A stretch of 64,000 bases of DNA from Jeotgalibacillus malaysiensis (GTDB taxonomy: Bacteria; Bacillota; Bacilli; Bacillales; Jeotgalibacillaceae), in assembly GCA_000818095.1 (NCBI GenBank), contig CP009416.1, forward strand, positions 1,096,001 through 1,160,000. The letters are read 5' to 3'. The notes beneath the pieces are model-generated. The model saw only the letters and a program-made list of their open reading frames with translations, made no database searches and was not told where the DNA came from. Positions 1 through 9,298 of the stretch are shown one piece after another. Positions within the stretch are counted from its first letter, which is position 1. The number at the start of each line of letters is the position of its first letter. Position numbers and translations under genes: made by a program.

Positions 1-238
1 TAGTTTTATAGACTTCCCGTTTTCTCTGAGATTTGAATGCTCCTTTTAACACCCATAAGCCAAGCAGTATGTAGATCACTCCCCAAATGGAGAATACATA
101 GCCTGCCGGAGTGAATAAAACATTCAGCCGGTTTGAAATTTCGCCTGTCGTCTGACCGTTAATTGGAATGATGTTAGCGAGTGCATTAACGGTGATGACT
201 GCAGCAAGTGCAAAAAAATTAACCCAAAACTGTTTCAT
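1..238 (-). CDS. Tryptophan-rich sensory (TspO/MBR-like) membrane protein, 3' part outside window
   Basis: The first 79 codons are present; the gene runs off the left edge of the window. The start at 238 is preceded by a good AGGAGG site. The N-terminus has a hydrophobic segment at about residues 5-25, an N-x-L-P-I-N-G-Q-T-T-G loop, and a second hydrophobic segment containing F-T-P-A-G-Y-V-F-S-I-W-G at about 42-60. That second motif is typical of Bacillus proteins annotated as tryptophan-rich sensory proteins, related to the TspO/MBR family of tetrapyrrole- and lipid-binding membrane proteins. The family call rests on this N-terminus only. The gene lies just downstream of recQ on the same strand, 50 bases away, and no terminator was seen between them. 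Confidence 0.7.
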   Translation of the reverse strand, partial: MKQFWVNFFALAAVITVNALANIIPINGQTTGEISNRLNVLFTPAGYVFSIWGVIYILLGLWVLKGAFKSQRKREVYKT

Positions 239-288
239 GTAAAAACCTCCTGTCCGTTGTCTATTCCCTTCAGACAGAAAAAAATCCT

Positions 289-2439
289 TCAGACAAGCTG
301 GTTTTTTACAAGTGTCATTTTAATTTGTAGATAACTGACTTCTTCAGGCAGTGCTTCTTTTAAAGGCTTCAGTCCAGGTACTTCCATCTGTTCCCTCGTT
401 GAAAGAATCAGGCGCTCTGTTTCTTCATCAAACCACTTTTCAAAATCAAGCGGATGTCCATCTTCGTAAGCTTTTTGCAAGTGACGTTCGATCGTTTGTG
501 TTGTCAGTGCTCTGAGCTTTGCGATTTCTGGAATTGATTTTCCGTCATGGTAAAGCTCGTAGCTGAACAAGTGACTTGGCTGATCAGGGTCTGCAGTTAC
601 TTCCGGCTGCTTTGGTGCAGGTGACTGTTCAGGGACAGGTACCATGTTTTTATTTTTGCCGTGTTGCGCTGTATAAGCAGCAATGACTTCTGTGAATGGT
701 GTTCCGTAGGACTGAAGCTTTCTCTCACCGACTCCTTTAATGTTCCGCATCTCAGCTTCTGTCTCAGGATAATGCTGAGCCATTTCCCGCAGCGTAGCAT
801 CTGAAAAAATGACATATGGCGGAACTGCATGTTCCTTGGCAAGCTGTGAGCGTACCTGGCGCAGTTCCTCAAATAACGCTTCATCATAATCTGCCTGCTG
901 CTGATGAAGCTGGAAGCCTGATTTCAGCCAGACGGCCTGCTCGCCTTTTAACACTGGAACTGCATCCTGTGTGAGTCTGAGAATCGGATACTGGCCGCCT
1001 TCAAGCGCGAGATAGCCTTCAGCAATTAACAGCTGAATCAGTTCAGTAATCTGTTTTTCTGATTTCTGGCTCATGAGTCCATAAGTAGTAACCTGATTGA
1101 GTCCGCCTTCTAAAAGCTTTTTATTGCGTGAGCCCTTTAACACTTTTGAAGTCATGCCTGTTCCGAAGCGCTCGCCCATCCTTTTAACCGTGGAAAGGAT
1201 CATCTGCACTTCCCGCGTGCGGTCTGTTTTTTCACGGCTGTCGAGACAGCTGCTGCAGTGACCGCAGTCAGCAGTCATCTGATGGTCCTCGAAATACTCA
1301 AGAATAAAGCGCGGCAGACAGCTGTGACTGTGACAGTAATTGATCATTTGCTGAAGCTTCGCATATTCCTCATTACGCTTACGCTCGTTAGCAATAGACT
1401 GTTCTATTAAAAATTTCTGCAGCATCGAATCCTGCGGGCTGTATAGCAGGTAGCAGTCCGCAGGCTCTCCATCACGCCCTGCACGTCCTGCTTCCTGATA
1501 ATAGGATTCCATATTCATCGGCAGCTGATAATGAATGACAAAACGCACGTTACTCTTATCAATTCCCATGCCAAATGCGTTCGTTGCCACAATCAGCTTT
1601 GCTTCGTCATAAATAAATTGACGCTGCGCTTCATTACGTTCATCTTCTGAGAGACCCGCATGATAGCAGACTGCGCTCGCATTCTGCTGGTTCAGCCAGC
1701 CTGTCAGCTGATCCGCTTCTTTTCTGGTAGCTGTATAAATAATGCCTGTCTCATCATGCTTTTCTTTTAAAAAGCTTGTTAAAAATGAGTGTTTGTCAGC
1801 ACCTTTTACCACATGAAAGGACAGGTTATCACGTGCAAAGCCTGTGTTGACGATGTGGTGCGGGTCAATAGAAAGCAGGTCAGTGATATCCTGAATCACT
1901 TTGTCTGTCGCTGTTGCAGTAAGTGCAGTCAGTACAGGTAAATTCGGCAGGAGTCTGATCGTATCAACGATCGTCCGATAGCTTGGACGGAAATCATGTC
2001 CCCATTGTGAAATACAGTGCGCTTCATCAAAAGCAATCAGTGACAGATCAATGTCAGAGATCGCATTGAAGAAAGAGGCAGAATCAAATCGTTCAGGTGC
2101 TGCATAGACAAACTTATAGCGGCCTTCACGCAGGTTCTGCAGACGTTCTCTCGTCTCTGCAGCTGATAATGTGCTGTTTATATAAGTGGCGGAAATGCCG
2201 TTTTCATTTAAGGCATCCACCTGATCTCTCATGAGTGAGATCAGCGGTGAAATGACAAGTGCTGTTCCGTCCATGACAAGGCCTGGTATTTGATAGCAGA
2301 GTGATTTTCCTCCGCCTGTTGGCATAATGCCGAGTGCGTTTTTGTGGTCGAGAATGGATTCGATCATCCGGTCCTGGCCGGGTCTGAACGAGTCGTATCC
2401 GAAGTATGTATGGAGGACTTGCTGTGCCTCATTCATCAT
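289..2439 (-). CDS. recQ: ATP-dependent DNA helicase RecQ
   Basis: A 716-residue superfamily 2 3'-5' DNA helicase involved in recombination and replication-fork repair. Visible features, in order: Walker A TGGGKS (41-46), DEAH box (138-141), helicase C domain with Q-E-A-G-R-A-G-R-D-G (315-324), zinc-binding cysteines between about 369 and 398 (CHSHSC then CGHCSSC), winged-helix RQC region, an HRDC-like segment at about 510-590 with I-K-G-V-G-E-R-K-L, and an extra C-terminal tail. It is longer than E. coli RecQ (about 610 residues), mainly because of this tail, which holds a second helix-turn-helix-like stretch (I-A-K-L-R-A-L-T-T-Q-T-I). Two ATG codons lie at the start; the upstream one has the better spacing from AAAGGA. 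No operon partner upstream. Confidence 0.95.
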   Translation of the reverse strand: MMNEAQQVLHTYFGYDSFRPGQDRMIESILDHKNALGIMPTGGGKSLCYQIPGLVMDGTALVISPLISLMRDQVDALNENGISATYINSTLSAAETRERLQNLREGRYKFVYAAPERFDSASFFNAISDIDLSLIAFDEAHCISQWGHDFRPSYRTIVDTIRLLPNLPVLTALTATATDKVIQDITDLLSIDPHHIVNTGFARDNLSFHVVKGADKHSFLTSFLKEKHDETGIIYTATRKEADQLTGWLNQQNASAVCYHAGLSEDERNEAQRQFIYDEAKLIVATNAFGMGIDKSNVRFVIHYQLPMNMESYYQEAGRAGRDGEPADCYLLYSPQDSMLQKFLIEQSIANERKRNEEYAKLQQMINYCHSHSCLPRFILEYFEDHQMTADCGHCSSCLDSREKTDRTREVQMILSTVKRMGERFGTGMTSKVLKGSRNKKLLEGGLNQVTTYGLMSQKSEKQITELIQLLIAEGYLALEGGQYPILRLTQDAVPVLKGEQAVWLKSGFQLHQQQADYDEALFEELRQVRSQLAKEHAVPPYVIFSDATLREMAQHYPETEAEMRNIKGVGERKLQSYGTPFTEVIAAYTAQHGKNKNMVPVPEQSPAPKQPEVTADPDQPSHLFSYELYHDGKSIPEIAKLRALTTQTIERHLQKAYEDGHPLDFEKWFDEETERLILSTREQMEVPGLKPLKEALPEEVSYLQIKMTLVKNQLV

Positions 2440-2491
2440 GGTGATTCATCCTTTCAAATGGTGCAAAGTTTAGCTCTATCGCTGAGGGCGT

Positions 2492-2610
2492 AAGATCTAC
2501 GTTCCAGGCGGACGCTTTCCGCGGCCGGGCGGTGAGCCAGCAGGCTTCGCCATGCTCTGTCTCACCTGTCCCTTCCTGCCGCAGGAGTCGCCGCCTTCCA
2601 CTCCGATCTT
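2492..2610 (-). repeat. Structured intergenic repeat, family R, copy 1
   Basis: About 119 bp in the recQ-pepF gap. It reads in reverse orientation: G-A-C-T-C-C-T-G-C-G-G-C core, GGTGAG/CTCACC-type central stem, CCGCGGAAAGCGTCC tail. Outer arms AAGATC/GATCTT can pair. The same family recurs at 36.7, 37.6, 39.3, 39.5, 46.1, 49.7, 54.3 and 59.8 kb. The rest of the 2440-2801 gap is AT-rich and holds nothing else I can recognise; its short ORFs are shadows of the repeat. Confidence 0.85.
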
Positions 2611-2801
2611 CGCTGTGCATATAAAATAGTCTGGAATTAGTCAAGATGAGCAATAAATCGCTCGACAAAATCATGCATTCTGTTATTTTATCATGAATTT
2701 GATAGGAGTTAGTGAGGAGAAAGTAAGTGTTTCGAATGGCGAAGTATTGTGTTAAGATAGTACATGCAGTGTTCAGAATATTTAAAACAGGGGGAATGAC
2801 A

Positions 2802-4598
2802 ATGTCTACAGCGACGTATCCGGAAACATGGGATTTAGATGTGTTTTTTAATGGTGGAAGTGAATCAGAGGAATTGAAACAGCATTTACATACATATGGA
2901 GAAAAAATTGAGGTTTTTGCTAAAAAGATAGAGCAGTTCCAGACGCCTGCTTCTTCTGAGAGCAGTTATCTTGTGTATCAGCATATCCAGGAAGCAAAAG
3001 GCATTATGATGGGACTCGGGCAGGCAGGTGCGTTTGCAAGCTGTCTTGAAGCGCAGGATATGAATGATACGGGTGCCGGTGTGATTCGCGGGAAGGTAAC
3101 ATCGATGGGGGCTGACTTTAGTGCAGCGTTCCAGGCATTCCAGCAGAAGCTTTCTAAAACTGAGGATCAGGTATGGGATGAACTGCTTGAAGATGATGGG
3201 CTGAAGGAATATACGTTTATTATGACAGAATGGCGTGAAGCAGCAAAGGATAAATTATCAGAAGCGGAAGAAGGACTGATCAGTGCGCTTGGCGTTGATG
3301 GTTATCACGGCTGGGGACAGATGTATAATGCCCTTGTATCAGAAATGTCGATCGAAATTGAAGTGGACGGCGAAGTGAAGACGTTATCTGTCGGTCAGGC
3401 GAACAACCTGAGATCTCACGAGGATCCAAAAGTGAGAGAAGACGTTCACCAGAAGCTTGAAGAAGCATGGTCAAAAAATGAAAATCTTTTTGCCCAAACG
3501 CTGAATCACCTTGGCGGCTACCGTCTTGCGATGTATAAAAAGCGCGGCTGGGATGATTTTATGAAAGAGCCGCTTGAGTACAACCGTATGAAGCCTGAGA
3601 CGCTTGACGCAATGTGGGGCGCGATCAGTAAGAGCAAGGATGCATTCGTGAAATTCCTTGATCATAAAGCAAAGCTGCTTGGACTTGAGAAAATGTCATG
3701 GGCGCATATCGGTGCCCCGATCTCTGAAAGTGTGAAGAAGCTTTCATATGATGAAGGTGCAGCATTTATTTTAAAACACTTTAAAAAGTTCGGACCTGAA
3801 ATGGCTGCTTTTGCAGAAAAAGCATTTGAAGACGGCTGGATTGAAGCAGAGGACCGTGCAGGCAAGCGTCCGGGTGGCTTCTGTACAGGATTCCCACTCA
3901 GCGAGCAGTCGAGAATCTTTATGACTTACAGCGGCTCAATGTCTAACGTGGCAACACTTGCACACGAGCTTGGACATGCGTTCCATACTTATGCACTGCG
4001 TCCAATGGATCCATTAAATCGCCGCTATGCAATGAATGTAGCAGAAACTGCTTCCACTTTTGCTGAAATGATTGTATCAGATGCAGCGGTAAAAGAGGCG
4101 GATTCAAAGGATGAGCAGGCAGCGCTTTTAGAGGATAAAGTATCAAGAAGCATTGCATTCTTTATGAATATCCACTCGAGATTTATTTTCGAGCAGCGTT
4201 TTTATGAAGAGCGTAAAGAAGGTTTTGTAACAGCGAAGCGTCTGAACGAACTCACTGTGGAAGCACAGAAAGAAGCATATGCCGGTGCAGTGACTGACAA
4301 TGAGCCGCACTTCTGGGCTTCAAAGCTGCACTTCCATATCACAGGCGTTCCGTTCTATAACTTCCCTTACACATTTGGTTACCTGTTCTCACTCAGCGTG
4401 TATGCAAGAGCGCTTGAAGAGGGTACAGCGTATGAGGAAAAGTATATGGCATTGCTGCGTGATACGGCTGTTATGACGACAGAGGACCTTGCGATGAAGC
4501 ATCTGGGTGAGGATATCACAACAGAAGCATTCTGGATGAAGGGCATTGAGCTTTGCATTCAGGACGCGGAGGAGTTTGTACGACTGACTTCTGAATAA
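2802..4598 (+). CDS. M3 family oligoendopeptidase (PepF-like)
   Basis: A 598-residue cytoplasmic zinc metallopeptidase of the M3/thimet family (PepF clade) that cleaves short oligopeptides. The zinc site H-E-L-G-H is at residues 388-392, followed by F-H-T-Y and, downstream, the third-ligand segment M-N-V-A-E-T-A-S-T-F-A-E-M. Length matches the family (about 600). The frame is open further upstream, but the start at 2802 is chosen because a GGGGG run sits seven bases before it; the ATG two codons earlier is too close to that run. It is monocistronic, followed by a strong terminator. A PepF role in peptide turnover is known for the family; the substrate here is unknown. Confidence 0.93.
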   Translation: MSTATYPETWDLDVFFNGGSESEELKQHLHTYGEKIEVFAKKIEQFQTPASSESSYLVYQHIQEAKGIMMGLGQAGAFASCLEAQDMNDTGAGVIRGKVTSMGADFSAAFQAFQQKLSKTEDQVWDELLEDDGLKEYTFIMTEWREAAKDKLSEAEEGLISALGVDGYHGWGQMYNALVSEMSIEIEVDGEVKTLSVGQANNLRSHEDPKVREDVHQKLEEAWSKNENLFAQTLNHLGGYRLAMYKKRGWDDFMKEPLEYNRMKPETLDAMWGAISKSKDAFVKFLDHKAKLLGLEKMSWAHIGAPISESVKKLSYDEGAAFILKHFKKFGPEMAAFAEKAFEDGWIEAEDRAGKRPGGFCTGFPLSEQSRIFMTYSGSMSNVATLAHELGHAFHTYALRPMDPLNRRYAMNVAETASTFAEMIVSDAAVKEADSKDEQAALLEDKVSRSIAFFMNIHSRFIFEQRFYEERKEGFVTAKRLNELTVEAQKEAYAGAVTDNEPHFWASKLHFHITGVPFYNFPYTFGYLFSLSVYARALEEGTAYEEKYMALLRDTAVMTTEDLAMKHLGEDITTEAFWMKGIELCIQDAEEFVRLTSE

Positions 4599-4607
4599 GT
4601 AAGGTGA

Positions 4608-4635
4608 GATCAGGGTTGCGGCCCTGGTCTTTTTT
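4608..4635 (+). terminator. Rho-independent terminator after pepF-like gene
   Basis: An 8-bp stem GATCAGGG/CCCTGGTC followed by six T residues. Confidence 0.9.
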
Positions 4636-4751
4636 ATAGCTCAGTGCGGGGTACATCAAAATATTTTCAAAAAATTTTGCGTGTCAACAGTCGATCTTTT
4701 TGTCTCATGGGTATACACTTAATATAGAATCTTGAAATGGGGAGAACGTAT

Positions 4752-5297
4752 ATGGTGCTATTAAAAAGCAGTCGGCTTTACTTTCGTCCGCTTACAGAAC
4801 AGGATATTGATGAATTTGTAGACCTGCTTATCCGCAATAAGCAGTTTTGGACGATTTTTGAACCGAAGCATCCTGAACCATTTTACACGCGCGAAGCACA
4901 GCTTGAGAAGCTCGCTGAAGCAAGACAGGCACAGCGCCTTGGGAAAGAATACAGCTGGGGGATCTATCACAGTGATACAAACCGGCTGATTGGCAGTGTA
5001 TCGATCTATTCAATCAGGAGACTGCCTTTTGCCTCGGCGTACATCGGCTACTCCCTTGATGAACATCATACAAAACAGGGTTATGGAACAGAAGCAGTTG
5101 AAGCTGCACTGCGCTTTGCATTCCGGGAGTTTGGTCTTCACCGGGTTGAAGCAATGGTTTCACCTAAGAATGAAGCGTCTCAAAAGGTGCTTGAAAAGGT
5201 GGGGATGTTCAGAGAAGGAACACTCCGTAAGAACCTTTTTATTAATGGGGTCTGGGAGGATCACTATCTATACAGCATGCTCGAGGAGGATTTCTGA
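4752..5297 (+). CDS. GNAT N-acetyltransferase, RimJ/RimL type
   Basis: A 181-residue acetyl-CoA-dependent N-acetyltransferase resembling RimJ/RimL ribosomal-protein N-terminal acetylases (B. subtilis YjcK/YdaF type). It begins R-L-Y-F-R-P-L-T-E-Q-D, has the acetyl-CoA loop Q-G-Y-G-T-E-A-V-E-A-A (about 105-115), and the late family signature N-E-A-S-Q-K-V-L-E-K-V-G with F-R-E-G-T-L-R. The ATG at 4752 is preferred because GGGGAG lies seven bases upstream; the ATG at 4737 overlaps that site. It is monocistronic and ends before a terminator. The actual substrate (ribosomal protein or small molecule) cannot be told from sequence. Confidence 0.88.
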   Translation: MVLLKSSRLYFRPLTEQDIDEFVDLLIRNKQFWTIFEPKHPEPFYTREAQLEKLAEARQAQRLGKEYSWGIYHSDTNRLIGSVSIYSIRRLPFASAYIGYSLDEHHTKQGYGTEAVEAALRFAFREFGLHRVEAMVSPKNEASQKVLEKVGMFREGTLRKNLFINGVWEDHYLYSMLEEDF

Positions 5298-5356
5298 AAG
5301 GGAAAGCCCTTTTGGGACCGGGTACTCGGCAGGCTGATCAATAAAATGAATCGATG

Positions 5357-5386
5357 AACTGCTCCTTTTAGAGGAGCGGTTTTTTG
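5357..5386 (+). terminator. Terminator after GNAT gene
   Basis: Stem ACTGCTCCT/AGGAGCGGT (one G-T pair) with a T-run. A weaker 6-bp hairpin (AAAGGG/CCCTTT) lies right at the stop codon. Confidence 0.85.
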
Positions 5387-5452
5387 TTGTGTGTGATTGT
5401 TTTTGAGCTTGGGTTCGTGGCGCAGGGGCTGGTATTCGGCGGGCCAGCGCAT

Positions 5453-5646
5453 AATTCCTTCAATTTGGCGTTTTATCGTTCAATTTGTGAATCAATTCCC
5501 TCATTATTGAAATGCATTCATTCAATATACGATTTATTCCCTCAGCGACCTGTTTTGCCGTGTTAATTCCCTCATTACGCATACGAATTCCCTCAGCCCA
5601 GACCCTATTTCCTTCAAAATCTAAGTTCATTCCTTCGCCCCCCAAC
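5453..5646 (-). repeat. Degenerate 21-nt periodic array 1 (core TGAGGGAATT on minus strand)
   Basis: This fills most of the 500-bp gap between the GNAT gene and liaI. Eight related units follow each other on the minus strand with starts spaced 21, 21, 21, 30, 21, 21 and 21 nt; the fourth unit is the 30-nt one. The core is TGAGGGAATT or a close variant, and the bases between cores are not conserved. The minus-strand side is entered through GTTGGGGGG (5638-5646). In the reading frame that stays open, the units would give heptads starting E-G-I/M/N-N. I see no good ribosome binding site and do not call it a gene. The flanks (5387-5452, 5650-5760) are C-rich on the plus strand with nothing else recognisable. 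Compare array 2 at 41368-41544. Confidence 0.75.
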
Positions 5647-5802
5647 CCCCACACCCCCGTCCGCACCACGCGAACCACCCAATCCCCACTGTCCTACAAC
5701 CTTCTACGCCTCAAGTCCTACTCTAAAATCAAGCCGAGGCTCCTATCGGCAAAACGGTAATCCGCGTACACTTAGGTTACAAATAACAAAGGAGGCAACA
5801 AC

Positions 5803-6138
5803 ATGAACAAATTCTGGTTAACAGTCATCGGTATTACAGCTACAATCGTTGCATTATCAAATCTTGGATCGATCGCAGGACTTGCAGTCAGCCTGCTGAT
5901 TACTTACATCGGTGTGAAATGGTATTTCTCAAGCGATAAAACCTGGGTGAAAATCACATCAGCAATCGTTGCAGCAATCGCAGGTCTATCAGCCGTCTTC
6001 AACGTACCAGCCATTCTTGGCGTCATCGCAGTCTACGTACTATACGTAGTATGGAAAAAGTGGAATAACGAAGAAGCAGTCAGCGACTTTTCATACTTTG
6101 AAAAGCAGTGGCAGGAACTTAAGAAAAAATCAGTTTAA
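5803..6138 (+). CDS. liaI: LiaI-like small membrane protein
   Basis: A 111-residue membrane protein with hydrophobic segments at about 4-22, 26-42, 52-68 and 70-85 and a charged C-terminal tail (Q-W-Q-E-L-K-K-K). It is followed by the PspA-family gene liaH, as in the B. subtilis lia operon, where LiaI anchors LiaH at the membrane under cell-envelope stress. An excellent AAAGGAGG site precedes the start. Upstream, TACACT (5766-5771) could be a -10 hexamer but has no good -35 partner. That would fit a promoter needing LiaR activation, but I could not confidently place the LiaR operator. Identification rests on size, topology and position more than on sequence. Confidence 0.8.
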   Translation: MNKFWLTVIGITATIVALSNLGSIAGLAVSLLITYIGVKWYFSSDKTWVKITSAIVAAIAGLSAVFNVPAILGVIAVYVLYVVWKKWNNEEAVSDFSYFEKQWQELKKKSV

Positions 6139-6162
6139 TCAAATTAAAAGGAGACGATCAAC

Positions 6163-6753
6163 ATGACAAATGTACTGACAAAAATAACTGAAGTAATTAA
6201 GCAGGATATCCTTGAAGCAAAGTGGAATAGAGAACAGTCGAACCCTGTAAATGAAATCCAGCGTGAAATTAAAGAATGCCAAGGCGCTGTAAAAAAAGCG
6301 AAACAGCTGACAGAGCGCCAGGAGCTTTTAAAAAGAGAATTTGAAAAAGAGTATTCTCACGCAAAATCAATGGCAGCAAAGCGTAAAGAGCACGTGCAGC
6401 TTGCAGAAGAAGCGGGTGAAGAATCACTGGCAGCTGCAGCGCTTCGTGAATATAATTTCTACAGTGACCGCGCTGAGCGTCTTGAAAAAACATGTTCAGA
6501 AGCAGATGCACAGCTTGAAAGGCTTGAACTTCAGCTTGAAGAACAAACATTCAAACTAAAGGACCTTGAACTGAAGCGTCTTGAATATATGGCAAAAGAA
6601 AATGCTGTGATCGGTGAGAAGCAGGCTGCACCCGTTAAAGAAGTGACAGATGAAGACCGCCGCTATGAGCAGATCGAAAAGCATCTGAAAGAAAACGCGA
6701 AGAAAAAAGAAGAACTGACAATCGATGAACAGATCGAACAGTTAAGACAATAA
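6163..6753 (+). CDS. liaH: PspA/IM30 family phage-shock protein LiaH
   Basis: A 196-residue, almost entirely helical, charged coiled-coil protein of the PspA/IM30 family, which assembles into membrane-protecting oligomers. Coiled coil runs from about 20 to 150 (repeated K/E/L/Q heptads, e.g. L-E-R-L-E-L-Q-L-E-E-Q). It is shorter than B. subtilis LiaH (about 225). It lies 24 bases after liaI with its own AAGGAG site and is followed by an intercistronic hairpin. In B. subtilis, LiaIH is the main output of the LiaFSR system in response to lipid II antibiotics such as bacitracin. The gene order here implies the same role. Confidence 0.88.
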   Translation: MTNVLTKITEVIKQDILEAKWNREQSNPVNEIQREIKECQGAVKKAKQLTERQELLKREFEKEYSHAKSMAAKRKEHVQLAEEAGEESLAAAALREYNFYSDRAERLEKTCSEADAQLERLELQLEEQTFKLKDLELKRLEYMAKENAVIGEKQAAPVKEVTDEDRRYEQIEKHLKENAKKKEELTIDEQIEQLRQ

Positions 6754-6756
6754 GCT

Positions 6757-6790
6757 TTCGGGAGCGGGTTTATCACCTTCTCCCGAATTT
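6757..6790 (+). terminator. Intercistronic hairpin/attenuator between liaH and liaF
   Basis: A perfect 8-bp stem TTCGGGAG/CTCCCGAA followed by a short, imperfect T-stretch (TTTAGTC). It probably terminates most liaIH transcripts and lets some read through into liaFSR, as described for B. subtilis. Confidence 0.75.
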
Positions 6791-6846
6791 AGTCTTTCTG
6801 AATCGGGCTTCAATCGATAGAATAGAAGAGCAGGGAGGTGGATGGT

Positions 6847-7581
6847 ATGGAAAAGCTGAGACAAATGTCATTATCCAATTGGCTGACAGCTGGTTTGATT
6901 ATCGTGCTAATTGAAATTGTTTTATTTAACAGCGGGATGATTTTTTCGCTGGTGCTCTCAGGCGGTCTGCTTTACTTCGGAAAACAGGCCTGGCAGCATA
7001 TGTACGGTAAAATCCTGGTTGGTGTTGGAGCGATTATGCTGCTGACAGCCATTCTTTCAATGGTCACCCTCCGCATTCTATTTGTCATACTCATCATTAA
7101 TCTGATTTTAAAATACATGGAAACAAAGAAAAATCCGCTGATCTTTGAGCCTGTTGTGAAGACTGAACAAGAGAATCAAGGAAAAGAGCAGTTATTTGTC
7201 ACAAAAAGACCTTTCTTTTTTAATCAGTGGGTGGGCTCTCATGAAACACCGAACCACTCTTATGAATGGGAAAATATCCACCTTCAAAACGGAATTGGGG
7301 ATGTCCAGATAGATCTGAGCAATACGGTCCTTCCTGATAGAGAGGTTTTTATCTCACTTAGAAATGGTGCAGGTAAGATCACCATACTTGTACCGTACGA
7401 ACTTGAGATTTCTGTTCAGCACTCTGCTCTAGCAGGGGAAGCTTCTATTTTATCCTCCTATACAGCAAGGCTGTGGAATGAGAACGTTGTCTATCAGACT
7501 GAAGGCTACGAGCAGGCGCAGCAGAAATGTACGATCCTTTCTTCAGTATGGATTGGAGATATTGAGGTGAGGCGCGTATGA
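6847..7581 (+). CDS. liaF: LiaF, membrane regulator of LiaS
   Basis: A 244-residue protein. The N-terminal third holds about four hydrophobic segments (residues 15-35, 36-50, 54-72, 75-92). The C-terminal half is a soluble beta-rich domain typical of LiaF/VraT (DUF2154-type), with G-I-G-D-V-Q-I-D-L and repeated short strands ending I-W-I-G-D-I-E-V. LiaF proteins hold the LiaS kinase inactive without envelope stress. Start 6847 is preferred: GGGAGG lies eight bases upstream, while the in-frame GTG at 6838 overlaps that site. The stop overlaps the start of liaS (ATGA), so translation is coupled. liaG, present in B. subtilis between liaH and liaF, is absent. Confidence 0.9.
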   Translation: MEKLRQMSLSNWLTAGLIIVLIEIVLFNSGMIFSLVLSGGLLYFGKQAWQHMYGKILVGVGAIMLLTAILSMVTLRILFVILIINLILKYMETKKNPLIFEPVVKTEQENQGKEQLFVTKRPFFFNQWVGSHETPNHSYEWENIHLQNGIGDVQIDLSNTVLPDREVFISLRNGAGKITILVPYELEISVQHSALAGEASILSSYTARLWNENVVYQTEGYEQAQQKCTILSSVWIGDIEVRRV

Positions 7582-8597
7582 CGGCGAAAATTGTACTGCA
7601 CGCAGTCAGTATCAGCCTTTTCAGTGCACTGATGACACTTGGCTTATATGTGATCTTTTTCCCGCCGGAGGAATGGGGAATGCTGTGGAATGTCACGATT
7701 CTTGATGTTCCATTTATTTTCTTTTTACTGATTCAGCTGTTGTTAATCGGATTTTTATGGGGCGTAATCCAGAGTGGCGGAATGAAAAAGCAGGTGCTAT
7801 CCATTGAGCAGCAGGTGGATGACCTGAGACAGGGACGCACATTTTCAAAGGCTGCGCAGCCACAAACTGCTGAATTTTCAAGACTTGCTGATAAAGTATC
7901 TGACCTGCAGCGGATGTGGAACGAGCAGGTTAAAATGAATCAGCGGCTCGCGAGTGAAAAAGTGGAGCAGCAGGAACAGAAGATTCAGGAAATGGTATCG
8001 CTTGAACGGCAGCGTCTTGCACGCGACCTGCATGATTCGGTCAGTCAGCAGTTATTTGCCGCTTCCATGCTGATGTCAGCAATTAATGAAACAGAACCGG
8101 AAAACCGCCAGCTTCAGATGGTAGAAAAAATGATTCATCAGTCACAGGTTGAAATGAGAGCACTCCTGCTCCATCTGAGACCGGCTGCCTTAAAAGGAAA
8201 GACGCTTTCTGAAGGGATTGATGAACTGCTGGTTGAACTGAAGCAGAAAGTACCTCTGGACATTTCGTGGAAAACAGAGCCGATGGAGCTTGAACGCGGG
8301 ATTGAAGATCACTTGTTCAGAATTTTGCAGGAATCTATTTCAAATACATTAAGACACGCTGAAGCCTCTATGCTGAATGTATTGTGCATTTTAAGGGACG
8401 GGGCAGTGATTTTAAGAGTGACCGATGATGGAAAAGGGTTTGAGCTATCAGAGGATAAGGCAGGGTCATACGGCCTGAATAATATGAGAGAGCGGGCTGC
8501 TGAAGTTGGTGGTACGCTGAAAATTGTTTCGCTGCCTGATCAGGGCACGAGGCTTGAAATTAAAGTACCTTTTGAAGGAAAGGAGGAACTGACATGA
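7578..8597 (+). CDS. liaS: Sensor histidine kinase LiaS (VraS/NarL-type partner)
   Basis: A 339-residue HPK7-class histidine kinase. Two hydrophobic segments (about 8-30 and 45-65) enclose a very short extracytoplasmic loop, as in intramembrane-sensing kinases. A coiled-coil linker follows, then HisKA_3 with [10 protein letters not shown], the phospho-accepting His being about residue 152. The HATPase_c domain has N-T-L-R-H-A-E (N box), D-D-G-K-G-F (G1) and G-L-N-N-M-R-E-R (G2). It overlaps liaF by four bases and liaR by four bases. The paired response regulator is adjacent. Signal detection is probably indirect, through LiaF. Confidence 0.93.
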   Translation: MTAKIVLHAVSISLFSALMTLGLYVIFFPPEEWGMLWNVTILDVPFIFFLLIQLLLIGFLWGVIQSGGMKKQVLSIEQQVDDLRQGRTFSKAAQPQTAEFSRLADKVSDLQRMWNEQVKMNQRLASEKVEQQEQKIQEMVSLERQRLARDLHDSVSQQLFAASMLMSAINETEPENRQLQMVEKMIHQSQVEMRALLLHLRPAALKGKTLSEGIDELLVELKQKVPLDISWKTEPMELERGIEDHLFRILQESISNTLRHAEASMLNVLCILRDGAVILRVTDDGKGFELSEDKAGSYGLNNMRERAAEVGGTLKIVSLPDQGTRLEIKVPFEGKEELT

Positions 8598-9223
8598 TCC
8601 GCGTATTATTTGTAGATGATCATGAGATGGTCAGAATCGGAGTAGGATCATATTTATCCTCACAAAAAGATATAGAGGTTGTGGGGGAATGTGATGATGG
8701 CGAACCGGCCGTTGAGCTGGCGCTTGAGTTAAAACCGGATATCATTCTGATGGATCTCGTGATGAAAAGAATGGATGGCATTGAAGCGACGTCAAAGATT
8801 ATTGAACAATGGCCTGAAGCAAAAATCATGATTGTTACAAGCTTTCTTGATGATGATAAAGTATACCCGGCCCTTGAAGCCGGAGCGGTCAGTTACCTTT
8901 TAAAAACTTCAAAAGCCAGTGACATTGCAGATGCAATCAGAAAAACCCATTATGGTGAAACTGTCCTTGAACCTGAAGTAACAGGAAAAGTGATGCAGCG
9001 AATGAGAACGAAGGAAGTAAATCTTCACGAGGATCTCACCGGCAGAGAACTTGAAATTCTGATGCTGATCGCTCAGGGGAAGACGAATCAGGAAATTGCA
9101 GATGAGCTCTACATAGCGCTGAAAACAGTCAAGACGCACGTCAGCAATATTCTTGCAAAGCTAGAAGTGCAGGACCGCACGCAGGCAGTTATTTATGCAT
9201 TTAAACATGATCTTGTAAAATAG
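8594..9223 (+). CDS. liaR: Response regulator LiaR (NarL/FixJ family)
   Basis: A 209-residue two-domain regulator. Receiver domain (1-120): acidic pocket V-D-D-H, phospho-acceptor Asp54 in L-M-D-L-V, conserved Thr in I-V-T-S and Lys in L-L-K-T. LuxR-type helix-turn-helix (about 148-205): [16 protein letters not shown] and [13 protein letters not shown]. Translationally coupled to liaS. As the last gene of the operon it should activate the liaI promoter, forming an autoregulated loop. No terminator is obvious in the 75 bases before the next gene, so read-through into the DUF1349 gene is possible. Confidence 0.93.
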   Translation: MIRVLFVDDHEMVRIGVGSYLSSQKDIEVVGECDDGEPAVELALELKPDIILMDLVMKRMDGIEATSKIIEQWPEAKIMIVTSFLDDDKVYPALEAGAVSYLLKTSKASDIADAIRKTHYGETVLEPEVTGKVMQRMRTKEVNLHEDLTGRELEILMLIAQGKTNQEIADELYIALKTVKTHVSNILAKLEVQDRTQAVIYAFKHDLVK

Positions 9224-9298
9224 TTCCTAATGGGGTGTTATGGATCTGGCTTTATGGGTAAACATGAAGTTAGAACCATCACGAAAGGAGCCTTTACC

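Noticed and set aside
5460..5678. Minus-strand ORF with E-G-I-N heptads across array 1
   Set aside because: No ribosome binding site, and the periodicity follows directly from the 21-nt DNA repeat.
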